Notes under the pieces: model-generated
The model's input: only the letters and a program-made list of their open reading frames with translations
Told to the model about the DNA's origin: nothing
Databases searched by the model: none
Position numbers and translations under genes: made by a program
Shown here: in pieces, positions 1 to 8,172 of the stretch
Position numbering within the stretch: the stretch's first letter is position 1
Layout of the letters: every line of letters begins with the position of its first letter
Origin: CATOSP01 sp965197545
GTDB taxonomy: Bacteria > Chloroflexota > Dehalococcoidia > Lucifugimonadales > UBA3495
NCBI GenBank assembly: GCA_965197545.1
Contig: CBDANJ010000008.1
Coordinates: 558,001-622,000, forward strand
Length of the DNA stretch: 64,000 bases
Direction: 5' to 3'

Positions 1-225
1 ATCATCCGATCGTGCAGGTTTACGTAGCGGTCGTTGCCGTGCATATATTCGGTGTAGCCGATGGCGGTCAGCGTCTCCGACGTGTTGACGAAGACCTCGG
101 AACCCTCTGGCACTAAACCAAAGCCAAGGTGAAATGCGCAGATAGTGAAGGTCAAACAGCGGCGCCGGACCATCCTCCAAGTACGGATGAGAGGGCTTCA
201 CCGGCGCAACCAAGCCAATCTTCAT
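1..225 (-). CDS. Unrecognised partial gene, 3' end outside window; possible frame switch
   Basis: An ATG at 225 follows a GAGGGG stretch and opens a frame beginning MKIGLVAPVKPSHPYLEDG that runs to the window edge without a stop. After about residue 40 the translation turns into Arg-rich sequence that looks out of frame. Another minus frame takes over from about base 113 downward with protein-like sequence (VPEGSEVFVNTSETLTAIG and on). This suggests one gene with an indel near 110-120, but two adjacent starts or chance cannot be excluded. I do not recognise the family. It reads away from the neighbouring oxidoreductase in the same direction, about 250 bases downstream of it. Confidence 0.3.
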   Translation of the reverse strand, partial: MKIGLVAPVKPSHPYLEDGPAPLFDLHYLRISPWLWFSARGFRGLRQHVGDADRHRLHRIYARQRPLRKPARSDD

Positions 226-424
226 CACCCCTCAAATGTACATCCCACCTTGGCTTTAGTTTAGTTCCTTGAGCTTGGTCAAGGCCGCCTCCCGGCTCTG
301 CAACAGGACAGCTTCAACGTTCCGGGCCGCCAGGGCATCGATGGTCCTCTGTATGGTCCTCTGTATTGATTCCGCAGACGCCCGAGTTATAGGGTCGCCG
401 GTTGACATCACTGGACTCCTGTTT

Positions 425-465
425 CGTTCGCCCTCTCATTCTGGGGGAGGGTTGGGGTGGGGGCG
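425..465. repeat. G-rich dispersed repeat fragment
   Basis: A G-rich run (CTGGGGGAGGGTTGGGGTGG core) resembles the C-rich stretch at 1877-1916 read on the other strand. It lies just downstream of the minus-strand oxidoreductase stop. Sequences of this type are scattered in intergenic regions of many GC-rich genomes. I see no coding content in 226-477. Confidence 0.4.
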
Positions 466-477
466 TCTTCACGTCGT

Positions 478-1539
478 TCAGGACGAACCAGGTCGCAGGT
501 TGGGCATCACCTCGTCGACGAACAGGCCCATGCAGCGCATCACCTGGTCGGGAGTCAGGTCGCCCCAGGCGAATATGGGGCAGAAGTAATTGACACCCGT
601 CTCGTCGATGGCCCGCTGCACCCGCTCCGTCACGGTGGAGGGTGAGCCGGTGATTACGATTTCCCGGGATTCCAGGTCGTCGAAATCCCGGATGAAGTTC
701 AGGAAGTCGTACCCCGCCTTGTCCCACAGGTAGTTGATGTTGTGGAACCAGGCCCCGAAGGCCGGCCTGGCCTCCGCCAGCGCCTGCTGGTCGGTGGGCG
801 CAATGTAGAGGTGGCGGACAAGGCCCAGCTTGGGAACGGCCACGTGGCTGTTCAGCCCGTCGGACATTCGCTCGGCATTCCAGACCCGCTTGTAGAGGTC
901 GAAGTGCTCCTTGGTGGCGGCGTTGCCGGCGAATACGTGGCAGGTGTTGAAGCCGTGCTGGGCCATCCACGGCACGGTCTCGATGTTATTGCTGGCATAC
1001 CAGAGCGGGGGATAGGGCTTCTGATAGGGCCTGATCCAGAGTTCCAGGTCCTCGTAGTTGTAGTGCTTTCCCTTGTAGTTGAGCAGGCCGGTGGTGAAGC
1101 CGTTGGTGAACATGTCCATCTGCTCATTGAACACCTCCCAGCTGATGTCCAGGTCAACGTCGAACTTCTCGGCCTCTATCGGAGAAACCCCCCGCCCCAC
1201 GCCCAGGTCCAGGCGTCCGTTGCTGAGATTGTCCAGCATACAGATTTCGTGGTAGAGGCGGATGGGGTTGTGGAAGGGCAGCAGGAAGACCAGCGGACCC
1301 AGCCGCAGCTTCGAAGTTCGCTGGGCGGCCGCTGCCAGGAACACCGCCGGCGAGGGTGAAACGCTCAGGGGCGTCAGGTGGTGCTCGGCCAGATGGTAGC
1401 TGTGAAACCCGCTGTGGTCGGCGTATTCCAGCATCCTGAGGCGGTTCTCGAAGATGTCGTTGGGCGCCGATTTGTCCCACTCGATCCAGTCGAACAGCCC
1501 GAAATCAAGCGTGCTATTGAGCGTGGTGTCCTGGGTCAT
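478..1539 (-). CDS. LLM-class (luciferase-like) flavin-dependent oxidoreductase
   Basis: A 353-residue luciferase-like monooxygenase-type protein that would fold as a TIM barrel and bind FMN or F420; the substrate is unknown. Family features visible are an AEHH motif near residue 52, the segment LSNGRLDLGVGRGVSPIEAE near 103-122 that contacts the flavin phosphate in relatives, and a C-terminal region (ITGSPSTVTERVQRAIDETG) typical of the group. The start is set at ATG 1539 because GGAGG lies about eight bases upstream; an in-frame ATG further upstream at 1611 gives an unrelated Arg-rich extension. It is one of three LLM-family genes in the window. The flavin type cannot be decided from sequence alone. 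Confidence 0.9.
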   Translation of the reverse strand: MTQDTTLNSTLDFGLFDWIEWDKSAPNDIFENRLRMLEYADHSGFHSYHLAEHHLTPLSVSPSPAVFLAAAAQRTSKLRLGPLVFLLPFHNPIRLYHEICMLDNLSNGRLDLGVGRGVSPIEAEKFDVDLDISWEVFNEQMDMFTNGFTTGLLNYKGKHYNYEDLELWIRPYQKPYPPLWYASNNIETVPWMAQHGFNTCHVFAGNAATKEHFDLYKRVWNAERMSDGLNSHVAVPKLGLVRHLYIAPTDQQALAEARPAFGAWFHNINYLWDKAGYDFLNFIRDFDDLESREIVITGSPSTVTERVQRAIDETGVNYFCPIFAWGDLTPDQVMRCMGLFVDEVMPNLRPGSS

Positions 1540-1660
1540 GGCTCGCCTCCAACCGCCGAATAGTCCAGTGTAGTCAGCCCGAAATATACGCGCACCGGGA
1601 TACAACCGCAATTGGCGAGGGCGGGTCCGGCGGGGTCTTATAGTTGTCGGCAGTTCCGTT

Positions 1661-1728
1661 GGCCCTCAGCTTGTCGAAGGGCCGTCCGTTCCTGGTTGGA
1701 CACGCTCACCACGAACGGACTCGGTGGC
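1661..1728. repeat. Dispersed palindromic repeat
   Basis: The stretch contains CCCTCAGCTTGTCGAAGGG followed by an inverted pair GTCCGTTC / GAACGGAC and is bracketed by GGCC. The CTTCGACAAGCTCAG-type sequence is a common intergenic repeat in many bacterial genomes. It carries no open frame of its own. Confidence 0.45.
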
Positions 1729-1764
1729 CCTATAGCGACAACCAAAAGACTCTGGGAGCCGCCG

Positions 1765-1942
1765 CAGGGTCTTTCGATTCTCCCTCTCCCCCCGTTTCCA
1801 CGGGGGCAAGCTCTGGAGGGAGAGGGCCGGGGTGAGGGGGGAAGTTCCGGGTCAAACACGCCCGCAAGGGAAAGACGTCCCTCACCCCCAACCCCTCTCC
1901 CCACGGGAGAAGGGAGCCTTTTCCGGGAATCGAAAGACCCTG
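1765..1942. repeat. Palindromic MITE-like element with perfect 16-bp terminal inverted repeats
   Basis: The ends are CAGGGTCTTTCGATTC at 1765-1780 and its exact reverse complement at 1927-1942. Inside are two G/C-rich blocks in roughly opposite orientation (1781-1842 and 1877-1916). The 178-bp element encodes nothing and sits directly upstream of the vapBC promoter. Its structure fits a miniature inverted-repeat element or a large hairpin; mobility is inferred only from the perfect ends. Confidence 0.65.
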
Positions 1943-1961
1943 GAGGCAACGGGAACAGCCC

Positions 1962-1990
1962 TTGACAAACGCTATAAATGCTACCATAAA
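1962..1990 (+). promoter_or_regulatory. Likely sigma70-type promoter of vapBC
   Basis: TTGACA at 1962-1967 is followed after 17 bases by CATAAA at 1985-1990. The spacing is ideal and the region is AT-rich compared with its surroundings. It would start transcription about 25 bases before the antitoxin ATG at 2026. Confidence 0.6.
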
Positions 1991-1992
1991 TC

Positions 1993-2024
1993 TATCAACA
2001 CATATATCCATAGGACATTGATAT
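1993..2024. promoter_or_regulatory. Candidate VapB operator, inverted repeat
   Basis: TATCAA at 1993-1998 and TTGATA at 2019-2024 form an inverted pair around an AT-rich centre between the -10 box and the antitoxin start. Antitoxins of this class usually autoregulate by binding palindromes at this position, so this is a plausible operator. That is inferred from position and symmetry. Confidence 0.45.
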
Positions 2025-2025
2025 A

Positions 2026-2301
2026 ATGAAGGTAATCAGCGTGGCTGTCGACGATGAAACTCACCGCCTCGCGAGAATCAAGGCTGCACAGAAGGGCACC
2101 TCCATGTCTGCGATGCTGAGGGAGTACCTCCTGCAGATACTCCTGGAAGACGGCGACAGATCTCCCGAGGAAACCGAGGTGCAGCGCAGGGCAAGAAAGC
2201 TGGACGCGGTCATGAACAGGTTCGAAGCGGAGGGCGTGGGTCTGAGAGCCAGCGAAAGGCTGCGCAGGGAGGAGCTGTACGACAGGTATGCGTCTGGCTG
2301 A
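2026..2301 (+). CDS. vapB: VapB/FitA-type antitoxin
   Basis: A 91-residue protein with the N-terminal pattern of a ribbon-helix-helix DNA-binding antitoxin: MKVISVAVDDETHRLARIKA, a short beta strand followed by two helices, then the SMSAMLREYL helix. The charged C-terminal half (about residues 50-91) would wrap the toxin. It begins at an ATG in an AT-rich leader and its end overlaps the next start by 14 bases, the usual translational coupling of type II pairs. It should neutralise the PIN ribonuclease encoded next and repress the shared promoter. Confidence 0.85.
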   Translation: MKVISVAVDDETHRLARIKAAQKGTSMSAMLREYLLQILLEDGDRSPEETEVQRRARKLDAVMNRFEAEGVGLRASERLRREELYDRYASG

Positions 2302-2695
2302 CACCAACATCCTGATCTACGCCGCCGACACCTCACCGGAAGAAAGGCGAAGAAGAGCCAGGGCGGCGGAAGTTCTCAAGGAAGAAGATCTGAGCCTGTC
2401 GATACAGGTCCTTCAGGAGTTCTACCACCAGGCAACCCGGCCGAGAGGAAGACTCGGAATGACGCACGAACAGGCCCTGGCATTCTTGGAACCCCTGATG
2501 GAACTGCCCACCCAACCGATAACTCAGGAGGTGTTCAGAACAGCTGCGGAGATCGCGGACCGGCATGGGGTCTCCTACTGGGACGCAGCCATACTTGCGG
2601 CGGCGAAAATGCTGGGCTGCGAGGCGGTCTACTCGGAGGACCTCAGTGAAGGACAGTCATACAACGGTGTAACGGTCATAAACCCATTCCGATGA
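2288..2695 (+). CDS. vapC: VapC-type PIN-domain ribonuclease toxin
   Basis: A 135-residue PIN domain, normal length for VapC. Acidic residues expected to hold Mg2+ in the nuclease site are visible: Asp5 in LADTNILIYAAD, Glu44 in QVLQEFYHQ, Asp99 in SYWDAAILAAA, and Asp118 in VYSEDLSEGQ. VapC enzymes cleave tRNA or rRNA when freed from antitoxin; the exact target here is unknown. It overlaps the antitoxin gene by 14 bases and is intact, with no sign of decay. Confidence 0.9.
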   Translation: MRLADTNILIYAADTSPEERRRRARAAEVLKEEDLSLSIQVLQEFYHQATRPRGRLGMTHEQALAFLEPLMELPTQPITQEVFRTAAEIADRHGVSYWDAAILAAAKMLGCEAVYSEDLSEGQSYNGVTVINPFR

Positions 2696-2819
2696 CGACG
2701 AAGGAGGCGATGCATCCTTGGTCGTCGAAGCTCCAGCCTGTGAGAATGGCTGGTGTAAAGCGATTCTGGGGCCGAGCCGCCCGCGGCCTGCCACAAGCCG
2801 AAACCACAGGAGGATAGCC

Positions 2820-3578
2820 ATGACAGTGCTGGCGGACTATGAGAACAAGTACGAGACGGTCGGCGTCCAACGGGAGGACGGGATTCTCCAGGTGACGTTC
2901 CACTCCGGCGACGGGAGCCTGCTCTGGGGTGAGGCCGCTCACCGGGAGCTCGGTTACGCCTTCGCCGACATTGGAGCCGACCCCGACAACAAGGTGGTTA
3001 TCCTGACCGGGACCGGCGATGACTACTGCGCCAACTTTGAACCCAACCGCCTCACCCGGCGGATGCCCAGGGACTGGGACAAGACCTACTGGGAGGGCAA
3101 GCGGCTGTTGATCAACCTGCTGGAGATCGAGGTGCCTGTAATCGGCGCGGTCAACGGCCCAGCGACGATCCACGCTGAGATTCCGGTGATGTCCGACATC
3201 GTGCTGGCGTCGGAGACCGCCACGTTCCAGGACGGTCCCCACTTCCCGCGGGGAGTGGTCCCCGGCGACGGCGTCCACGTGATCTGGCCGCTGCTGCTGG
3301 GACAGAACCGCGGAAGGTACTTCCTGCTGACCGGGCAGACTCTATCGGCCCAAGAGGCGCTGAACCTGGGCGTTGTGGCCGAGGTGCTTCCCAAAGACCA
3401 ACTGCTGCCCAGGGCATGGGAGTTGGCCCGGCAACTGGCGGAGCGGCCGCCGCTGACCCTGCGCTATAGCCGCGTCGCCCTGACCCTGCAAATGAAGCGT
3501 CAGATGCAGGACATGCTGGGGTATGGCCTGGCCATCGAGGGCCTCGCCGCCGTTGACGTGTCGCTATCTCAGGGCTAG
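2820..3578 (+). CDS. Enoyl-CoA hydratase/isomerase (crotonase) family protein
   Basis: A 252-residue crotonase-fold protein. The central region (VIGAVNGPATIHAEIPVMSD) matches the second oxyanion-hole segment of the family, and FPRGVVPGDGVHVIWPLLLG with TGQTLSAQEALNLGVVAEVL follows in the normal order. The usual FSAGADL-type segment is replaced by DDYCANFEP, so it may not be a classical hydratase and could be an isomerase or hydrolase-type member. ATG 2820 is chosen for the GGAGG nine bases upstream; a frame extension to 2718 has no ribosome site. It lies 128 bases before an amidase gene. Confidence 0.85.
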   Translation: MTVLADYENKYETVGVQREDGILQVTFHSGDGSLLWGEAAHRELGYAFADIGADPDNKVVILTGTGDDYCANFEPNRLTRRMPRDWDKTYWEGKRLLINLLEIEVPVIGAVNGPATIHAEIPVMSDIVLASETATFQDGPHFPRGVVPGDGVHVIWPLLLGQNRGRYFLLTGQTLSAQEALNLGVVAEVLPKDQLLPRAWELARQLAERPPLTLRYSRVALTLQMKRQMQDMLGYGLAIEGLAAVDVSLSQG

Positions 3579-3706
3579 GCGGACATATTTCCTGAATTCG
3601 GCACAGGTAAGGTTTATACTGGACGAATACGACGCGCTCATCCAGCTTCCACGCCTCCGACACGCTGCTGGAGGGATGGGCCGAGCGTGTACTGGAGGGA
3701 TGCATA

Positions 3707-5113
3707 ATGGACCAGCGTGACTTACCCTTTCTGACGGTGACAGAGGTTTCACGGCTGATAGAGTCCCGCGAGGTCTCCCCGGTCGAGGTTACCCAGGCCT
3801 ACCTCGACCGAATAGATGAGCTGGACTTCAAGTTCAACGCATTCCTGACCGTCACCAGGCGCGAGGCTTTGGAGTCCGCCTGCGATGCGGAGCAGGCTAT
3901 CGCCCGCGGCGAGTACCGGGGCCCGATGCACGGCATACCGGTGGCGGTGAAAGACCAGTTTTGGACGAAAGGCGTCCGCACGACGGGCGGCACCCGCATA
4001 CTGGCGGATTTCGTGCCTGATGAGGACGCCACCGTCATAGCCAACCTGAAACGGGCGGGCGCTGTGCTGCTGGGCAAGACCAACATGACGGAGTTCGCCA
4101 TGGGGGCTGGGTTTGAGCGGTTCAGTCCGCCTCGAAACCCGTGGCACCTTGACCGCCGCACGGGCGGGTCCAGCGGCGGTTCGGGGGCAGCCACCGCCGC
4201 ATTCCTATGCGCCACGTCCCTTGGGGAGGACACCGGCGGCTCGATAAGGTTCCCGGCCACTTGGTGCGGCCTCGTCGGGCACCGGCCCACCTGGGGACTG
4301 GTCAGCCGTTACGGCGTCATGACCGGGGTGTGGTCGATGGACACCGCGGGGCCGATTTCCCGGACCGTCGAAGACGCGGCCATCACCCTGACCGCCATCG
4401 CAGGGCACGACGAGCGTGACCCCTACACCTGGCGCGGGCCCGTTCCCGACTTCTGGATGGGCCTGAACCCAGATCTTCAGGGCATTCGCGTCGGGGTCAT
4501 CACCGAGCAGATGGAGGACGAGGGCGTCGCCGCAGACACCCGCGACGCGGTGCTGAAGGCTCTCGGCGTGCTGGGAGAACTGGGGGCGACGGTGGAGCGG
4601 GTCTCGATTCCCCTGACCGTCCACGGGGCCGTCCTGTCCCAGGTGCCGCTGCTGGTCGAACCGGCGTTGAATATGAAGGAATGGGTGCGGGAGCGGCTGC
4701 AGGACTACGGTCACAACAACCGCATCGGGCTGCTGACCGGCAGCATATTACCCGCCCAGGCCTACTACAAGGCCCAGAAGCTGCGGACAATGTTCCGTAA
4801 CCAGGTGCACGAGTCCCTGGAACGGTACGATGTTCTGGTCACTCCCACCTCCTCGGTGGCAGCCCTGCCCATCGTCGAAGACCAGGTCATCACCAGCAAG
4901 GAGCAGGCGACCCCGCTGGGCTACCTGCAGACCCGGACGTTCAACCTGGCCAGCGCTCCGGCGGTATCCATACCCTGCGGCTTCAGCGGCGAGGGACTGC
5001 CCATCGGCCTGCAGATAGGTGGCCGTCCCGGAGCCGACCAGACCGTGCTGAACGTGGCCTACGCCTACGAACAGGCCACTCGCTGGCACGACCAACGCCC
5101 ACCCAACGCCTGA
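3707..5113 (+). CDS. Amidase signature family hydrolase
   Basis: A 468-residue amidase with the complete Ser-cisSer-Lys triad: Lys82 in PVAVKDQFW, the cis-Ser in TGGSSGGSGAA (about 155-156), and nucleophile Ser179 in GEDTGGSIRFPA. It should hydrolyse a carboxamide to the acid and ammonia. GatA is an alternative in this superfamily, but no gatB or gatC is nearby and the lone catabolic setting favours a degradative amidase. The ATG is preceded by GGAGG. No signal peptide is visible, so it is probably cytoplasmic. Confidence 0.92.
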   Translation: MDQRDLPFLTVTEVSRLIESREVSPVEVTQAYLDRIDELDFKFNAFLTVTRREALESACDAEQAIARGEYRGPMHGIPVAVKDQFWTKGVRTTGGTRILADFVPDEDATVIANLKRAGAVLLGKTNMTEFAMGAGFERFSPPRNPWHLDRRTGGSSGGSGAATAAFLCATSLGEDTGGSIRFPATWCGLVGHRPTWGLVSRYGVMTGVWSMDTAGPISRTVEDAAITLTAIAGHDERDPYTWRGPVPDFWMGLNPDLQGIRVGVITEQMEDEGVAADTRDAVLKALGVLGELGATVERVSIPLTVHGAVLSQVPLLVEPALNMKEWVRERLQDYGHNNRIGLLTGSILPAQAYYKAQKLRTMFRNQVHESLERYDVLVTPTSSVAALPIVEDQVITSKEQATPLGYLQTRTFNLASAPAVSIPCGFSGEGLPIGLQIGGRPGADQTVLNVAYAYEQATRWHDQRPPNA

Positions 5114-5289
5114 CCGGTGCGGGCGGAGTCTGGGCCCGGCACCGGTGGCGATTGCTCTGGACCTGGTTCTACGACTGGCCGGCCCGCGAGTGGTATGAGA
5201 AAGTCCTGGGCGCGAGTTTCTCGACCGTGGCCCGGAATTGGACCGGGGACAGCTACAGTTGCGAATCGGGAGCGGGGACGCGGGAAACA

Positions 5290-5318
5290 TTAACCTAAAC
5301 CTATCACTGCCTTATACT
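5290..5318 (+). promoter_or_regulatory. Candidate promoter upstream of alpha/beta hydrolase
   Basis: TTAACC at 5290-5295 and TATACT at 5313-5318 are separated by 17 bases and sit 28 bases before the ATG at 5346. The -10 hexamer is strong and the -35 is weak. Confidence 0.45.
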
Positions 5319-5345
5319 GGACTCTAAAGCTTCGGGGGCGCAGCT

Positions 5346-6158
5346 ATGGCCTTTCTGGGCGTCGGCCCCGGCGTGGAACTCCACTATTACGACGACGATT
5401 TCACCGGTCCGTGGCGGTCCGCGCCGACGATGCTGTTGCAGCATGGGTTCTCCCGGAGCGGCAAGTTCTGGTACAACTGGGTGCCATTGCTGTCCCGTGA
5501 ATTCCGCATCCTGCGTCCCGACATGAGGGGAATGGGCGAGTCCATCATTGACGAGGACCAATACGAGCCTTCCCTGGACACCTTCGTTGATGACCTGGCA
5601 AGCATCCTGGACCACCTGGGGATAGACGATGTGGTGTATGTGGGGGAATCCTTCGGGGGCATCCTTGGGCTGAATTTCGCCCACAAATACCCACGGCGGA
5701 CCCGGGCGCTGGTGCTGTGCAACACCCCCTGCCGCTTGCCTCGCAGGGAACGCTCCGGCAGGGGAGGGGACTGGGACGCCGCACTGAGCCGGAGTGTAGG
5801 AGCCTGGTCCACCGCAACGATCAACAACCGTCTGGACACCCGAGTGGCGCCACAGGGCCTGGTCGAGTGGTACATCGCTGAAATGGACCGCACTTCTTCC
5901 ACCATCGGACGGAGTCTCCAGGCATACCTTGACACCTTGGACTTCAGCCCCTACTTGAAGGAGGTCGAAACCCCAACGCTGCTCCTGGTGGGAGAGGAAT
6001 CGCCCACCTCAACCTTGGAGCAACAGCGGTTTATGGCCGAGCAGTTGCCGGACTCCCGGTTGGTGGTCTATCCCGGCCTCGGCCACGGCATTAATGCCAT
6101 ATACCCGGAATGGTGTACCCAACAGGTGCGGGAGTTTCTCGCTTCGCGCACCAACTAA
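5346..6158 (+). CDS. Alpha/beta hydrolase
   Basis: A 270-residue alpha/beta hydrolase fold protein. The nucleophile elbow is GESFGG with Ser102, the oxyanion region is LLQHGFSRSG near residue 30, and the likely catalytic histidine is His247 in GLGHGI. The acid residue probably lies in LLVGEESPTS near 215. It resembles the haloperoxidase/3-oxoadipate enol-lactonase-like group, but substrate cannot be assigned. It is followed after 10 bases by the lactonase-like gene, so the two are probably cotranscribed. Confidence 0.85.
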   Translation: MAFLGVGPGVELHYYDDDFTGPWRSAPTMLLQHGFSRSGKFWYNWVPLLSREFRILRPDMRGMGESIIDEDQYEPSLDTFVDDLASILDHLGIDDVVYVGESFGGILGLNFAHKYPRRTRALVLCNTPCRLPRRERSGRGGDWDAALSRSVGAWSTATINNRLDTRVAPQGLVEWYIAEMDRTSSTIGRSLQAYLDTLDFSPYLKEVETPTLLLVGEESPTSTLEQQRFMAEQLPDSRLVVYPGLGHGINAIYPEWCTQQVREFLASRTN

Positions 6159-6168
6159 GGAGGCAGCT

Positions 6169-7194
6169 ATGCCCTATTACATGTATGTTGCCGTCCAGGA
6201 GGACAATAAAATCTCGGTCTTTACCGTGGACCCCGATACCGGAGGTCTCGCTCATCAGCACGACGTGTCCGTGCCCGGCGGGCCGTTTACCCTGGCGATC
6301 AGCCCCGACCACAATCACCTGTATTGCGGCACCCGGGAAACCACTGGATTGACCAGCTTTCGGATTGACAAGTCCGGCGGAGGCCTCACGCAGACGGGGT
6401 CGGTGCCGCTGGATTCGTGGCCGGTCTACGTAGCCACGGACCGCCGAGGCAGGTTCGTGCTGTCGTCCTATTACCAGGGCGCGCGCGTGGCTGTGCACCC
6501 CATAGGGGATGACGGGTCGGTGGGAGAGCCACCCGTCGTATCATTGGAAACGGCGACCGGGGCCCACGCAATGCAGACCGACCCGACCAACAGCTATGCT
6601 TTCGTGCCTCACATCGCGGGAAACGGCCCCAACCAGATCTGGCAATTCAGGTTTGACGAGGACACGGGCCACATTACCCCCAACTCTCCGGCCATAGTGG
6701 AACCGGAGGAATTCCTGGGGCCTCGTCACTTCTGCTTTCATCCCTCCCTGGACGTCCTCTATTTTTCCAACGAGCAGGGGTGCAGCGTGAGCGGCTACCG
6801 CCTGGACACCGCGGCGGGAACGCTGTCGCTCTTCCAGACCATCACGACCCTTCCCCCGGAAGGGTTTGCCGAGAGGAACACCTGTTCCCAGATTCAGATC
6901 GCCGGGTCGGGAAGGTTTCTGTACGCGCCGAACAGGGGCCACGACAGCATCGCCTGCTACACGGTGGACACTGGCACCGGCGAATTGGCCTCCAACGGCA
7001 TCGTTGCCTCTGAAGCCAGACCAAACGCGCTATGCCTGGGGCCTCACGACCGGTATATCTACTCGGCCGGCCAAGACTCGGGCCAAATGGCCATCTTCAG
7101 CATCAATCCTGATTCCGGCGTGCTGACCCTGTCCGAGACAGTCCCATTGGGCAACGGGCCTGGCTGGATATCGATCACGGAGTTGCCGGGATAG
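6169..7194 (+). CDS. Beta-propeller lactonase family protein (6-phosphogluconolactonase-like)
   Basis: A 341-residue protein with repeats of the form YVAVQEDNKISVFTVDPDTG, LYCGTRETTGLTSFRID, LYFSNEQGCSVSGYRLDTAAG and FLYAPNRGHDSIACYTVDTG. These are the blades of the seven-bladed lactonase propeller (Pgl/YbhE type). It may hydrolyse a lactone, which would suit the neighbouring hydrolases, but many relatives have no proven activity. ATG 6169 has AAGGAGG seven bases upstream and starts 10 bases after the previous stop. No signal peptide is visible. Confidence 0.85.
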   Translation: MPYYMYVAVQEDNKISVFTVDPDTGGLAHQHDVSVPGGPFTLAISPDHNHLYCGTRETTGLTSFRIDKSGGGLTQTGSVPLDSWPVYVATDRRGRFVLSSYYQGARVAVHPIGDDGSVGEPPVVSLETATGAHAMQTDPTNSYAFVPHIAGNGPNQIWQFRFDEDTGHITPNSPAIVEPEEFLGPRHFCFHPSLDVLYFSNEQGCSVSGYRLDTAAGTLSLFQTITTLPPEGFAERNTCSQIQIAGSGRFLYAPNRGHDSIACYTVDTGTGELASNGIVASEARPNALCLGPHDRYIYSAGQDSGQMAIFSINPDSGVLTLSETVPLGNGPGWISITELPG

Positions 7195-7252
7195 GCCGGA
7201 TGGGGCTCCGCGTCACTGGCAACGACGAAAAACTTCAACGGGGGTTTCGATT

Positions 7253-8149
7253 ATGGCCTCACCAGAATTGGACCGGGCAATCGCCATGTTCCGGGCAGGC
7301 AAGGCGGAGACCCAGGCCTTTACCACCGTCGAGGAGTTCCGAGTCTGGTACGAACAGTTCACCGCCCAATTTGAACTGCCGGAAGACGCCGTTTTCGAGC
7401 AGGTGGGAGCGGGAGGTGTCTCCGCCGAGTGGATTTCCACTCCCGGAGTGGCGGAAGACCGGGTGGTCATGTACCTGCACGGCGGGGGCTACATGATCGG
7501 TTCAATGCGGACCCACCGGTCGCCACTGTCCTATCTGTCCCGGGTGTCCGACGCCCGGGTGCTGGGGCTCAACTACCGGTTGGCCCCGGAACACCCCTTC
7601 CCGGCCGCAGTCGAGGATTCGGTGGCGGCCTACCGCTGGCTGCTGGCGGAAGGCGTCTCTCCCCGCCGCATCGCCATCGGTGGCGACTCGTGCGGTGGCG
7701 GCTTGACTATCGCCACGTTGGTCGCTTTGAAGTACTTCGGCGACCCCCTCCCGGCAGCCGGAATATCCCATTCCGGCTGGACCGATCTGGCCCACACCGG
7801 GGACACCTTTGAAACTAAGGCGGAAGAGGATCCGCTCATCGACAAGGAGATGCTCGAAGGGATGGCAGCGGCTTACCTCGGCGACCGGAGCCGCACTACC
7901 CCCTTGGCATCTCCCTACTACGCCGACCTACAGGGGTTGCCGCCATTGCTGGTGCAAGTGGGCACCGCTGAAGTCCTGTTGGACGACTCGCTCCGGTTAG
8001 CCGACCGGGCCAAGGAGGCCGGCGTGGACGTTACCCTGGAAGTCTGGGACGACATGCCCCACGTCTGGCAGGCATTCGCATCTTTCCTTCCCGAGGCAAG
8101 GGAAGCCCTCGACCACTGCGGTCAATTCGTCCAGAAACACACTGTCTGA
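7253..8149 (+). CDS. HSL-family alpha/beta hydrolase (esterase/acetyl hydrolase)
   Basis: A 298-residue hormone-sensitive-lipase-type carboxylesterase. The oxyanion motif HGGGYMIGS is at residues 76-84 and the nucleophile Ser146 is in GGDSCGGGL. NYRLAPEHPFPAAVED is a hallmark of the family, and the catalytic His lies in WDDMPHVWQAF near 270. It should cleave short acyl or acetyl esters. A G-rich run precedes the ATG. The gene ends 23 bases before an insertion sequence. Confidence 0.92.
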   Translation: MASPELDRAIAMFRAGKAETQAFTTVEEFRVWYEQFTAQFELPEDAVFEQVGAGGVSAEWISTPGVAEDRVVMYLHGGGYMIGSMRTHRSPLSYLSRVSDARVLGLNYRLAPEHPFPAAVEDSVAAYRWLLAEGVSPRRIAIGGDSCGGGLTIATLVALKYFGDPLPAAGISHSGWTDLAHTGDTFETKAEEDPLIDKEMLEGMAAAYLGDRSRTTPLASPYYADLQGLPPLLVQVGTAEVLLDDSLRLADRAKEAGVDVTLEVWDDMPHVWQAFASFLPEAREALDHCGQFVQKHTV

Positions 8150-8172
8150 GCGACCCGTAAGTAGTATGACGC

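Noticed and set aside
3707..5113. GatA subunit of the tRNA amidotransferase
   Set aside because: The family triad is shared, but gatB and gatC are absent and the context is catabolic.
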